In this document: one piece after another, positions 39,726-49,315 of the stretch
Numbering within the stretch: position 1 is the first letter of the stretch
Layout of the letters: each line of letters opens with the position of its first letter
Source of the DNA: Lodderomyces elongisporus
Taxonomy: Eukaryota; Ascomycota; Pichiomycetes; Serinales; Debaryomycetaceae
Direction of reading: 5' to 3'
DNA length: 64,000 nucleotides
Assembly (NCBI RefSeq): GCF_030384665.1
Contig: NC_083676.1
Location: 124,001-188,000, forward strand
Notes under the pieces: generated by a model
The model's database searches: none
Told to the model about the DNA's origin: nothing
The model's input: the letters and a program-made list of their open reading frames with translations, nothing else
Made by a program: the position numbers and the translations under genes

Positions 39726-41504
39726 TTAGACGTTATGCAAAATGTAATACAAAAGATAGCCGGTTGATCTGATAGCTGAAATTGCAGAAGTCTCATCTTC
39801 TATGGTGATAACGCTATCATCAAACTTAAACCACCGGCCTTGACTGTTCTTTGTGTATACAATATAATGCCCAGTGTTGACCAGTCCCAAATGGCAAACA
39901 ACAGAAAAAAGCTCATATAGAATTGGTTTACTATTGTTATCTGCTTGCTCATTGATTGTGTATTTGTTCATGTCCAAGAATAATGGCACATCTACTACAG
40001 CTTCAACTTTGGATGATTTATCGTTGGAAATACTATGATTGAACCGCTTGAGTTGGATAGAAAGAACTGGCGGGGTTGTCTTTAAGCGAAGTGTTCTTGA
40101 TGCTCCAGATTCTTTAAGACACGATTTGCACGAAATTTTAGTATCCAAGATCTCCTCCCTGGTGAATGAGTCAAGACATCCGCCCACTGTGATCGAGTTG
40201 GAGTTTTCCTTTTCCAGAGTAAGCTCTAGAGACATTTCAAATGTAGGTGGATCAACAGTAATATTCTCTGCACCACATTCACACCTGACACAACTCTGCA
40301 ATTCAAATCCAAAGCAAATATGACTGATACACGAGCAAACTTTTTCTACAGAAGAGATTCTGGCGTGATCCAGGTGAAACTCATTCAAAAGAAACTGCCA
40401 AAACTCGTGTGCATCTTGTTCTTGAAAACCAGCAAGTGACTTTTGCTTATACCAGGCTGTCGCAAGGAGGTATGTCATCCCGTATCCTTCAGTATTCTGC
40501 ATAGTGAAGAAATCTTTAAAGATCTTATCTATGCTGCATGTAATACACGCGTTTCCTTCATGAAGTGAACCTTGAACTTCTTGATCATGTAGAAGCTTAC
40601 AGTTGAAATAGTGGTTGTCGTTATTGAAGAACTGGGTTCTGATTATTGGGTTATGGATAAATGTTTGAAGAATAGAACTCATAAAACACGTTGATCCCAA
40701 ATTAACGAACCCCTTGAGACCCATGGTGGCCAACATATTAGGGTTGATAAAATTTTGGTTGCTTCTGTTCTCTTTCACTCCATTTTCTTCTGAGCCTTTT
40801 CCAATCTCTTGTTTTAGATCAACATCATTTTTGTCATCTGCCTTTTCCTCTATACTTTGTAGTGAATGCACTCCCATTACCTCGCATCGGATATCATTTA
40901 ATCTTTTGCTGTTGACATACCCATCGCATTTGAGACAATAAAGTAAACCGAGTTTTGAGTCAATAGCAAACATGTGCAGCAGCTCATTATAATGACCATG
41001 CGAATGTTGACTACAGCTCACTTGAGGGCATTGTAGACAGATCAACACTTCCTGAAACTGAGAGTTGCCGCAGTCTGTGCATTTCAAGGCCAGGAGTTGC
41101 TTTCTTTGTAGCTCCGCGCGATCAATCACATCTCCACCACCATTTCTGGCTTTATACGTATAAGTATCCTTTATTGGCTGGGATATGAGTACTGCTTGTC
41201 GATAAGTTTCAAAAACGGTATCTTTGGCACGCGATTGCAAGACTTTGTCTAGATGCGCACACGAACTTAAAGATCCATAATTATCGAGCACAAGAGGCGA
41301 ATGCAAAATATGTAGGGGATGATCATAATGGTTGTTGTTGTTGCTGCTGCTGCTGCTGCTACTACTACTGTTGCCATTGCTATGACTGTCGTGTGGAGAA
41401 CAGTTAGTCTTTGTATTGGAAACAACTCCATTAAGTGTGCCATGTTTTAGCAGTGTGCTCTCAATGGTTGCAGTTTGGGATGTGGTGGTCAGTGATGAGG
41501 ACAT
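39726..41504 (-). CDS. UBP8: SAGA-associated ubiquitin protease Ubp8
   Basis: 592 residues from the ATG at 41504 (MSSSLTTTS). The frame extends 78 codons further only to a GTG, through sequence that reads as Phe/Ser/Ile-rich non-coding DNA. Ubp8 removes ubiquitin from histone H2B as part of the SAGA deubiquitinating module. After a Ser/Asn-rich N-terminus comes a ZnF-UBP domain (CTDCG, CLQCP, SCSQHSHGHY, CLKCDGY). The USP domain follows, with Cys box GSTCFMSSILQ (about residue 271), zinc Cys pairs (CVRCECGA, CKSC) and His box NTGHYIVY (about 545), then WFKFDDSVI. It is longer than S. cerevisiae Ubp8 (471), mainly at the N-terminus. Confidence 0.94.
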   Translation of the reverse strand: MSSSLTTTSQTATIESTLLKHGTLNGVVSNTKTNCSPHDSHSNGNSSSSSSSSSNNNNHYDHPLHILHSPLVLDNYGSLSSCAHLDKVLQSRAKDTVFETYRQAVLISQPIKDTYTYKARNGGGDVIDRAELQRKQLLALKCTDCGNSQFQEVLICLQCPQVSCSQHSHGHYNELLHMFAIDSKLGLLYCLKCDGYVNSKRLNDIRCEVMGVHSLQSIEEKADDKNDVDLKQEIGKGSEENGVKENRSNQNFINPNMLATMGLKGFVNLGSTCFMSSILQTFIHNPIIRTQFFNNDNHYFNCKLLHDQEVQGSLHEGNACITCSIDKIFKDFFTMQNTEGYGMTYLLATAWYKQKSLAGFQEQDAHEFWQFLLNEFHLDHARISSVEKVCSCISHICFGFELQSCVRCECGAENITVDPPTFEMSLELTLEKENSNSITVGGCLDSFTREEILDTKISCKSCLKESGASRTLRLKTTPPVLSIQLKRFNHSISNDKSSKVEAVVDVPLFLDMNKYTINEQADNNSKPILYELFSVVCHLGLVNTGHYIVYTKNSQGRWFKFDDSVITIEDETSAISAIRSTGYLLYYILHNV

Positions 41505-41868
41505 GACTAAAAATGCAGTGTAAAGTTTGATCAAATATAGTGAGGATTTAACCGGAGAAGAATGGATGGATATGAATGAGTAATGAATAGAATGCAAAGA
41601 CAGAAAAAAAAAAACAGATTTAAAAACAATAGATAAAAAGCAAATAGTAAAAATAACGCTTGTAACCAGTTGTATAGTTGTAATGTGAAAATGACAAGAT
41701 GTAAAAACTCGAGGGTACCTGGTTTGTAAAAGACTCACTTGTGCAACTCTAATGTTTAGTTTGATCTGTTTTTTTTTTTTTGTCCCTGTAACATAAGTCT
41801 CAACTCTAGATCCGTTTTTATTTTTTATTTTAAATTTATTTTATTTTTATTCTCTCTTTAATATTTTG

Positions 41869-42078
41869 CTATTTTATGTCCGAAATTTCTTTTTTTTTTT
41901 TTTTTTTTTTTTTTGCAATTTTTAATTTTATTTCTTTGGGTGCTGCTGATGCTGATGTTGCCAACCAATATTCAGTCCAATTATCTAGAATTTGCAGCCA
42001 TTCTTTAGAGTCGGTTAACTTGGGATGCTTCAAAATAGTAAAAACTGGTAAAATAGGTTTTGTAACTTGATCTTTTAG
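41869..42078 (-). other. Coding-like frame without start codon, possible exon or gene remnant
   Basis: After a TAA at 42079-42081 the minus strand reads 69 sense codons to a TAG. The first 50 or so have ordinary protein composition (KPILPVFTILKHP, then DSKEWLQILDNWTEYWL); the rest is a Lys run encoded by the A tract and EISDIK. There is no in-frame ATG. It could be the last exon of a spliced gene, a decayed gene or chance. No GTATGT donor is seen upstream within 500 bases. Confidence 0.25.
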
Positions 42079-42240
42079 TTACAATGGAATTACATGTAAT
42101 TTGTCTCTATCAAGGATGTCCTGATACATGCTTGTCCTTGTCTTTTCTCTTGCCTTTTTTCTTCATTTCTTCTGTTTATCTACTCATTCATTTGTTTTTA
42201 TTGGCTAATAGTCAACAGAGTAGACAGTATACTATTTCGA

Positions 42241-42543
42241 TTATAAATTAACTTGTTTAACCATATTGCTACTTGAATTAAATTCTAAAAATTCTACGTT
42301 TATGTATTGCAGTATTACAAAGCAAAGTAGGTTCAAGTTGTTGCTTGCATTTATAAATGGTAAATTAAATGTCAGAAATTGTTGGTACATTTCGACACGG
42401 TCGAAAATGAATCTGTATAGAAAATGAGATGAAACAAGGAGAAGATTTGAGAGTGGTGGTACGATAATTGGCGCTCTCGATAATGTAATTTTGCAATGGT
42501 TCATCATTAAGCATGGGGACATCAAAGTGCCATTTGTATCCAT
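42241..42543 (-). CDS. Possible small ORF, unidentified
   Basis: A 100-codon frame from an ATG, ending MVKQVNL. It is hydrophobic in the middle (LSNLLLVSSHFLYRFIF) and lacks low-complexity runs. A second frame overlapping its first part on the same strand (from a TTG at 42589, with an ATG at 42562) also reads plausibly (GYKWHFDVPMLNDEPLQNY). Two plausible frames side by side suggest a broken gene or a missed splice as much as a real small gene. No family is recognised. Confidence 0.25.
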   Translation of the reverse strand: MDTNGTLMSPCLMMNHCKITLSRAPIIVPPLSNLLLVSSHFLYRFIFDRVEMYQQFLTFNLPFINASNNLNLLCFVILQYINVEFLEFNSSSNMVKQVNL

Positions 42544-42736
42544 CCACCCCTTTATTTTTCATAAAAGAATAGCCAAGTCTGCTAATCAATGATGCAACTT
42601 TTTTCTTTTTCTTTTTTTTTTTCTTTCTTTTTCTTTTCGGTTTTACGTTTTCAGATTTCGTTGTAAATTGTAAACAAAATTAATATAATGGGGGGGGGGG
42701 GGTGGAAAGCAAATGTATGCTACCATTTGCAGCAAT

Positions 42737-43513
42737 CTAATCATAAAAATCGTCGTCGTCGTCATCATCATCATTATCATTATAATCGTCGTCATTCCTA
42801 ACTGATTTCTTTGCAAATCTCAATTTTCTAGCCTCTTGTGCATCTTCATCTTCGTTATTAATCACCAAGCGCTGGTCATTATCCTTAACAGCTCCAACAT
42901 TTACTAGTACTTGTTCTAGATCCTGCAACGTAGTAGCATTTCCACCCAATTGAGTAAGTGTAATGTACTGTTTTAGCACATTGGAATTGTGGTAAACAAT
43001 CAAAGTGGGACAGTTGGACTCGGGATAATTTTCAATGCATCGTTGCGCAGGAATGTCACAGAATTTCAATTCGGGAAACTTTATAGCCAATTGCGTCATT
43101 AGCGAGCCCAACAATCTGCTTTGCAAACTCGACTGTAATGACAAATGTACTACAACATACGTGTCTTTGGACGCTTTCGTCACTTCATCTTCATACTCGC
43201 TCTTGCTCACCGGCAAAACCAGACCAAATTTCTTCTTTGCAGTCAACTCCTTGAGCTCATTGAGTCTTTTCTGTTTGTAGAAATTAAGGAATTCTTCGTC
43301 CTCTTGATCCTCTAATTCGTCAAGCTCATCCAAATCCTTGTTCTCCAATCTATTTTCGTGTTGCTTACGCACTGCATCCTCTAATGCTTCTTCAAGTTGT
43401 GCAGATGGAGAGGGCGGCTTTTCTGGAATAACCCCGTGGGCCCGCAAGATATCATTCCACTCTGTATCTTCATCGGGATTCACCTCAACAGGTATTTTCA
43501 TATTGGGGTCCAT
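42737..43513 (-). CDS. PLP2: Phosducin-like protein 2
   Basis: 258 residues. Plp2 is an essential co-chaperone that works with the cytosolic chaperonin CCT in folding actin and other clients. The N-terminus has EWNDILRAHGVIPEKPPSP and AVRKQHENRLENKDLDEL, both hallmarks of Plp2. A thioredoxin-like domain follows (VVVHLSLQSSLQSRLLGSL, then IENYPESNCPTLIVYHN). The tail is acidic, with a run of Asp ending FYD, as in the S. cerevisiae protein. It is divergent from CAB4 with 390 bases between starts. Confidence 0.96.
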   Translation of the reverse strand: MDPNMKIPVEVNPDEDTEWNDILRAHGVIPEKPPSPSAQLEEALEDAVRKQHENRLENKDLDELDELEDQEDEEFLNFYKQKRLNELKELTAKKKFGLVLPVSKSEYEDEVTKASKDTYVVVHLSLQSSLQSRLLGSLMTQLAIKFPELKFCDIPAQRCIENYPESNCPTLIVYHNSNVLKQYITLTQLGGNATTLQDLEQVLVNVGAVKDNDQRLVINNEDEDAQEARKLRFAKKSVRNDDDYNDNDDDDDDDDFYD

Positions 43514-43903
43514 CTTTTTCGTTCGGGAATATTTTTTATCCTTGTGTGTTTAATTGAGGTTGTGTTGGGGGTTTAAGATGGTAACAAATGGTTATAGAAG
43601 GTTCGCGATGAAAATTCGGAATCTTTAAAGTCAAGCCAAAAAAAAAAAAAAAAAAAAAATTAAGTTGAATTATGATTTTCAATTCCGAAAACACGTGACA
43701 ATACTGAATTAACATAATAATTTAGCTTAGCCCCACAATAACGACGACGACAACAACGACAACAACAACGACAACAACTACAACGAGTGAGATTGGGGCC
43801 GAGCTTAAGAATAAAGCATTCATCTCTAATTTTGTCAATATATTTGTCTTTCCACTCCTGGTCCTAAATCATTGTCAAAGCAGATTATTTATCATTACTC
43901 ATT
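43514..43903. promoter_or_regulatory. Divergent promoter region PLP2-CAB4
   Basis: 390 bases between start codons. It contains an A run at about 43639-43659, CACGTG at 43692-43697 (about 180 bases from the PLP2 start and 207 from the CAB4 start), and an ACAACG repeat at about 43739-43784. The central E-box could serve both genes; this is inference. Confidence 0.5.
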
Positions 43904-44815
43904 ATGCAACATCCCGTTGTTCTTTTAAATAACCCCATAGAGATTGATTACTCCGAATTACTAATCAACGTCATTTCTCTAATCAAGGGGTGCAACCAAC
44001 TAGACATTTTAATTCTTCATCAAATAAACGATGCTTCCAATCTAAATGAAGTACTATACAAATACTATACACTAGTACGAACCGAAGTTCAAGCTTCGTC
44101 ATGGTTTGATCATTCTTTTCAAATTAATATCATTTTCAACATTTCAGATGATAAGATTAGAAAACTAGCCCAAAATTGGAACCGTGCAATATTTGCACAG
44201 GCAGAAATGAATGTTATAAAGGCACCAAAGTCACAGATAACTGCACTTGATGTTAATCTTGAACATTCTAAATTCTCACCTCCATCAAAAACCGAGAAGA
44301 AATCGATAGGACAATTCAAAACCACTGCCGTGGGAGGCACTTTTGACCATTTACACGATGGTCACAAGATTTTGTTATCGATGGCATCTTTCTTGACTAA
44401 GCTGAGAATGATTATAGGCATCACCGGATCTGAGCTATTGAAAAACAAAAAGTTTGGAGATGCATTGGAATCATTTTCCAAGCGACAGCAGTCTGTCACC
44501 ACATTCTTGCATATGATCATGGGCGATGATCACTATTACGAGGTATATGAAATCAACGATGTTTGTGGACCTACAGGATACATTGAGGATATTGATGGCT
44601 TAGTTATAAGTCTTGAAACTGCATCGGGAGGAGATTTTGTCAACAAGTATAGACGAGAGCAAGGATATAAACAATTGGACATTACTGCGATCAAAGTCAT
44701 TGGTCAATCAGAAACCAACAATGCTGAAAATTCATGGAAGGGTAAGATAAGCTCAACTGACATTAGAGCACAAGAGTTAGAAAAGACTAAAAGCTTGGAG
44801 CAATTCTCACGTTAA
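43904..44815 (+). CDS. CAB4: Phosphopantetheine adenylyltransferase (CoA synthesis, step 4)
   Basis: 303 residues. The enzyme joins ATP and 4'-phosphopantetheine to give dephospho-CoA, and in yeast belongs to the CoA-synthesising complex. A poorly conserved N-terminal domain of about 135 residues is followed by the nucleotidyltransferase domain. That domain has VGGTFDHLHDGHKILL (HxGH-type motif at 151-154), the phosphopantetheine-binding ITGSELLKNKKF and DGLVISLETASGGDFVN, and the C-terminal ISSTDIRAQ, which matches the ISST motif near the ATP site. Length fits yeast Cab4 (305). Confidence 0.95.
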   Translation: MQHPVVLLNNPIEIDYSELLINVISLIKGCNQLDILILHQINDASNLNEVLYKYYTLVRTEVQASSWFDHSFQINIIFNISDDKIRKLAQNWNRAIFAQAEMNVIKAPKSQITALDVNLEHSKFSPPSKTEKKSIGQFKTTAVGGTFDHLHDGHKILLSMASFLTKLRMIIGITGSELLKNKKFGDALESFSKRQQSVTTFLHMIMGDDHYYEVYEINDVCGPTGYIEDIDGLVISLETASGGDFVNKYRREQGYKQLDITAIKVIGQSETNNAENSWKGKISSTDIRAQELEKTKSLEQFSR

Positions 44816-45199
44816 AAGAAAAAATGAATAACTGAGTAATCTGACAGAAAGAGAGGTAACAGCGAGAAATAAATTAAACAGAACAAGGAAGAACTCAACC
44901 GGAAAAGAAGAAGAAGAAGAACAACAACAACAACAACAACAAGAAGCAAAGAAAAGAATAGTAATCACAAACGAATGTATTTTGAATTGTCACATCCAAG
45001 GTAACAAGTAAGATTTATAGTCTCACCAACTCCTATAAAATTCAAAATTTCTATTTTACTATTGTTTAGAAAAAACAAAAATTACCCACCATATGAGCTA
45101 GAAACCAATACGCCTTTTATATTCTTTTTAATTTTTTTTATAAAAAATTTATCTTTCTCTCATTACCCTTTTTTCTATTTTCTAAATTTTTCCTCTCCT
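44816..45199. other. Convergent intergenic region CAB4-UBP15
   Basis: Contains GAA and CAA trinucleotide runs (about 44908-44942), otherwise AT-rich 3' flanks. No gene is seen. Confidence 0.6.
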
Positions 45200-48100
45200 T
45201 CACTTTATAGATATACCTTTATCAAATGGGTTCACTCTTTTAGGGTTTCGATCTGGATGATCCAATGCCAAAAACGATCTTTCAATGCTTACTTTGTCAA
45301 ATAAGACCAAGTTTTCATCTTCATCGTCAAGGTATTGACCTTTATTATTCAGATCTGCCAATGCGAATCTAATTTTATCAAATGCTTGCTTGCCCAAACC
45401 TAATTTTAACCTCAACCTTTCCCTTGTGCTTTTAAACGACTCTCCAGGAAACACAATAAACATAAATGGTATTCCGTGATGGTTGCTGCTGCTTTTATGG
45501 AAATGGAAAACAGTAATGAGATTCAAGCTTTTCGATGCAGTCTTTGTCTGGGTATATTCAGCTTTTTCAGCTTCGTTTGTTATGTCCTTTTCAGCATCTG
45601 ACCAAGTTTTTTCACCATCGCCAATGTAGCACTTGTAAATATCATGATCACACAAAGCTTTAACTTCAGCTGGAAATAAGCCACAGTATATTTCGGAATG
45701 CTCAGCAATCTCATTGATTGGGAAATCAAACTTTAAAATCTCACTAAAGCTATGGTTAACTCCAGACCAACACAACAAAAATTTCAATTGGCTTTCTGAT
45801 ACTTTAACCTTGTGCAAAAGTTTTGAAACAAGCTCACGCACAGTCTCGCTTCTCTTCACCAATAGCTCAAATACTTGAAATTGCAAAAGGTTACTGAGCC
45901 AATACACTTTGAAAGGTCTTAAGCTTTCATAATCCTTCAATTTGATGTTTAAAATCTCGTATTCAAACTCGTAAATATCATCAACATGTGATTTTGGTGA
46001 AAATACTTGAGAAAGCATATGAATGGTTTTCAATGGGTACTTTTGACCTTGATTTCCAACTAAAAATATCTTCAAAAATTCGGGATCACAACCAACGACT
46101 TTTGATATAGCTTCTGCCAAATCATGATACGACTTGGTCTTTGAGATCCACAAATCAAAACTCTTGCTTAGCTTCTTTGCCAGCTCAATTTCCCTTTGAG
46201 TAACCTTGTCATTTTCTTGGCCATTAATATTATCACCTTCAGTCTCACCATCAAGTTTAGTATCTTCTTTATCGTTTTCAACGTAATCAGAGTCCTCATC
46301 TTCCATGTTGGCATTAAATGGCTTCACCCTTATATGCACTCTGGTGGCCATGAATTTATAGTAAGCCTTGGCCGATGTAAACTGTTTATCTCCAGCAATA
46401 TCACGCACATTGGAGACCTGGAAAGTTATTATGTCTCCGCTGTTCAATTCCTGCTTATCAAAAGTAGCATCAAGATCAATGGGCTCAATCATTGTTGGAC
46501 AAAGCTCTTCAAATGCTTCAAGCTCAACATCATTGGAGAATCCCAACAATTGCTTTACAGGCTCAACAATAGTTTCAATCTTGTCATTTCGTCTTACTGT
46601 TATATATGACAAGCATCTCAACTCTTGTGACACTGGGTCAAAATATTTGATAAAGATTGTGCTGTAACCAGAGTATGGAACAGTGCTTTGGAATTTCATT
46701 TCATCTTCAGAAGTGCTAGTTGCTGTGCCGACAGATTGGATTTTGTAAAATACTTTATCAAAATCAAATTTAGTAGGATCAATAATTTCCGTTTCACCAA
46801 CAAGTTTGTTGATATTTCTAATATCCTTGTTGAGCTCCTCAACGAAAAAAACATGTTCATCGTGCCTTCTATTAAAGCTTTTTGCAATAACGTTACCAAT
46901 AGTAGTCTTTTGTAAATCATCTTCAACAGGCACGTCTAGTCTATTGGTATGATTTTCTCTATGACTAAGCACAACGAGTCGTATCTTGCTGGCATCTTCA
47001 TATCCCAATGACTCAGCAATTTTAGAAACCAAATCGGCATATGCAATATCCTTTCTAACTCTCAATGTTTTTGCATCGCACGCAGTACCAGCAAGTGCAG
47101 ATTCGTAGTAATTTTCCACTGTTGGATCCAAGGCAAGATCGAATCCAAGATGGTTATTAATCGTTGAAGTAGTCACAATTTTCACATTGGTATAAAAAAG
47201 CGCTTCGCGTCTCTCGCGTTCAATGCGCTCTCTTTCTTCCATTTCGTATTTGATTTGATTGGAAACGTGGTCTGGTATTGCTGCTTCAATTGCATCGTCT
47301 TCAATGGGCACAATCTGGTCCAATTCCGACTCACGGTAATAGACCAACATATAAGCCGAAGTAACTCGCTTGATTAGATGTTCTTGTTGTTCAGCTCTGG
47401 TCAATTTCGACAACTCTTCCTTGCTCAAATCGGAAGCACCAAAGTTTTCTTGAAACACTTGCAGTTGAGTAACTTTCCAAACTCTGTCGTCATCAAATCT
47501 AAGCCAAGTTTTTCCTGAAGCATTGGGTTTGATCATTGCATAGTAATGACCATTCGAAATAGTTCCCTGGTGTACCAAGACACCATGCAATTTATAGTTC
47601 CAGTTTTGATTCTTTACATCTTGTGGTAAATCCTCATCCAAATAAGGCTTCAAATCTATTCTGTCTGGAAACTCATAAAAGTCATCAATCTTTACCAAAT
47701 CATCAACCATAAAGTCGTATTCAAATCGTTTCAATTGTAAATGAAGTACCGGTGGGAATGATTCAAAAACAACACCCTTTTTAGCATCTTGGTACCCATA
47801 ATCATCGCCTGCTTGATACTTGTTTTCGCCTTCTAACATCTCAATTTCAATATAATTTTTAAATGATTCTTCAAGGTTTCTAAAGCCTTTTACATTTAAC
47901 TGAATATCCCAAAAGTCTTCAACACGCGATGATTCATAAGGTACATTGACACATTTGATGTATGATTTCATTTTGCCAACAAATATATCGTTTAATCCCT
48001 TTTCAATTGCGCTTCCCTTCATTGCATGTTCGAGTTTATCCATCAATATACGATTCAATTCTTGAACGTCATGTTGAGTAAATGCATCGGAAGAGTCCCA

Positions 48101-49315
48101 TCCAAATGATTTTGTAAGTTCCATGGTACCCACGGGGTCTTTTGATGTTGATAGTAAATAGAATATTCTTTGTAAAGCCAAGGCGACGCCAGCATTTTTT
48201 TCTTGTTGTGTTGGTATTTGATAAACCAATTTTCTAAAAATCTTTGTTGTAAAGTAGCTTTGCAAAAGCGAATTCAAGTAGCAAGTAGCGCCCTGGTTGT
48301 TCAATCCAACGTAACCTGATTTAGTCTTTGAATCGTAATTGTTAAAGTTGTGCCATAATACCCCAGTCAGCGAGTCATCGATTACTCTAACAAACCCGGT
48401 AAAGTTCAATTTGTTATTTTCCAATATGGGAACTTCAAACAGTTTGTTTGCAAATTTTTTCAATGACAATGATCGTTTATCAATCAAGGCACTAAACCCC
48501 CAATCGGCATCAGTCTTGCTGAATCTATGTGAGCTTTGACTTGGTGAATGTGATTCTGGTGCCTCGGGGTTCCAGACATCAATGGCAAATTGTGCACAAA
48601 CATACCAGTCACTATCTTTCCCGTTCAAGTTCGAATCTGCAGTTGTTTCGTTTGTTAAAGGATGTGGCTCCATATATGCGGATATATTTGCATTGGTGTT
48701 GTTTCCATTGGGAAAGAGGAGAATGTTCCATTCATAGTCTCCACATTTGAATTTTGGAGATCTAATTTTTTCTTCCTTTGAGAGCAGTGCCCAATCGGTA
48801 ACTTCCCATACAAAGTGTATTTCTTCCTTGACTGGGTAATCGGGGATAGGTTTCATTAGATACTTGGCCAATTTGTCAAACTCATTAGCCATGGGGATCT
48901 TGTTTTGTGCTTTTTGCTGCGGTTGTATCAGCAGCAGCAGTTGTATCAGCAGCAGCTGCTGCTGTTGCTGTTGTTGTTGTAACTGATTTTCTTGGTCAAT
49001 GTCAATATAATCCTCGCCACTTTCATCTACTAGCTCAACCTCTTCCTCCTCTTCAGAATCAAGATCATTATGGTCGATTTCGATGTTGCCCTCTTGATTG
49101 ACATCACCAGTGATGTCAATGACTTCTGGACTTGACGAATCATTATTATATTCAGGAGGTGAGTCTGCTTTATGTTGAGTGTTGATGTCTTGATTCAATT
49201 CCCCTTTTTCATTATTTGCAGCAGCATACTCCTGACTATCGTCCTCTATATCTACCACGGTATCATCATATAGTGCTCTTCTCTTTGTACTTGGATGGCT
49301 ATCGTCTGAAATCAT
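45200..49315 (-). CDS. UBP15: Ubiquitin C-terminal hydrolase Ubp15 (USP7/HAUSP type)
   Basis: 1371 residues. The acidic N-terminus of about 140 residues includes EVIDITGD, a hydrophobic-acidic patch like a SUMO-interacting motif, and a Gln run followed by CTG codons. The MATH (TRAF-like) domain follows (HFVWEVTDW, then CAQFAIDVWNPE). The USP catalytic domain has Cys box GLNNQGATCYLNSLLQS (about 342-358), DVQELNRILMDKLE and His box ISNGHYYAMIKP (about 583-595), with WLRFDDDRVW. A long C-terminal ubiquitin-like region ends in NPFDKGISIK. Yeast Ubp15 (1230) interacts with Cdc48 and peroxisomal Pex6 and affects cell-cycle entry. The extra length comes mainly from the N-terminus. Confidence 0.95.
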   Translation of the reverse strand: MISDDSHPSTKRRALYDDTVVDIEDDSQEYAAANNEKGELNQDINTQHKADSPPEYNNDSSSPEVIDITGDVNQEGNIEIDHNDLDSEEEEEVELVDESGEDYIDIDQENQLQQQQQQQQLLLIQLLLLIQPQQKAQNKIPMANEFDKLAKYLMKPIPDYPVKEEIHFVWEVTDWALLSKEEKIRSPKFKCGDYEWNILLFPNGNNTNANISAYMEPHPLTNETTADSNLNGKDSDWYVCAQFAIDVWNPEAPESHSPSQSSHRFSKTDADWGFSALIDKRSLSLKKFANKLFEVPILENNKLNFTGFVRVIDDSLTGVLWHNFNNYDSKTKSGYVGLNNQGATCYLNSLLQSYFTTKIFRKLVYQIPTQQEKNAGVALALQRIFYLLSTSKDPVGTMELTKSFGWDSSDAFTQHDVQELNRILMDKLEHAMKGSAIEKGLNDIFVGKMKSYIKCVNVPYESSRVEDFWDIQLNVKGFRNLEESFKNYIEIEMLEGENKYQAGDDYGYQDAKKGVVFESFPPVLHLQLKRFEYDFMVDDLVKIDDFYEFPDRIDLKPYLDEDLPQDVKNQNWNYKLHGVLVHQGTISNGHYYAMIKPNASGKTWLRFDDDRVWKVTQLQVFQENFGASDLSKEELSKLTRAEQQEHLIKRVTSAYMLVYYRESELDQIVPIEDDAIEAAIPDHVSNQIKYEMEERERIERERREALFYTNVKIVTTSTINNHLGFDLALDPTVENYYESALAGTACDAKTLRVRKDIAYADLVSKIAESLGYEDASKIRLVVLSHRENHTNRLDVPVEDDLQKTTIGNVIAKSFNRRHDEHVFFVEELNKDIRNINKLVGETEIIDPTKFDFDKVFYKIQSVGTATSTSEDEMKFQSTVPYSGYSTIFIKYFDPVSQELRCLSYITVRRNDKIETIVEPVKQLLGFSNDVELEAFEELCPTMIEPIDLDATFDKQELNSGDIITFQVSNVRDIAGDKQFTSAKAYYKFMATRVHIRVKPFNANMEDEDSDYVENDKEDTKLDGETEGDNINGQENDKVTQREIELAKKLSKSFDLWISKTKSYHDLAEAISKVVGCDPEFLKIFLVGNQGQKYPLKTIHMLSQVFSPKSHVDDIYEFEYEILNIKLKDYESLRPFKVYWLSNLLQFQVFELLVKRSETVRELVSKLLHKVKVSESQLKFLLCWSGVNHSFSEILKFDFPINEIAEHSEIYCGLFPAEVKALCDHDIYKCYIGDGEKTWSDAEKDITNEAEKAEYTQTKTASKSLNLITVFHFHKSSSNHHGIPFMFIVFPGESFKSTRERLRLKLGLGKQAFDKIRFALADLNNKGQYLDDEDENLVLFDKVSIERSFLALDHPDRNPKRVNPFDKGISIK

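Larger units (their letters stand above)
41505..42736. other. Region between PLP2 and UBP8 with coding-like fragments
   Basis: 1.2 kb between the PLP2 stop and the UBP8 start, both on the minus strand. It contains the UBP8 promoter, a T26 run near 41888-41914, two coding-like minus-strand patches annotated separately (41869-42078 and 42241-42543), and a G13 run at 42690-42702. I cannot join the patches into one gene with standard splice sites. Confidence 0.5.

Noticed and set aside
41505..41738. 78-codon N-terminal extension of UBP8
   Set aside because: It begins at a GTG, is Phe/Ser/Ile-rich like the local T-rich DNA, and the ATG at 41504 starts a normal N-terminus.
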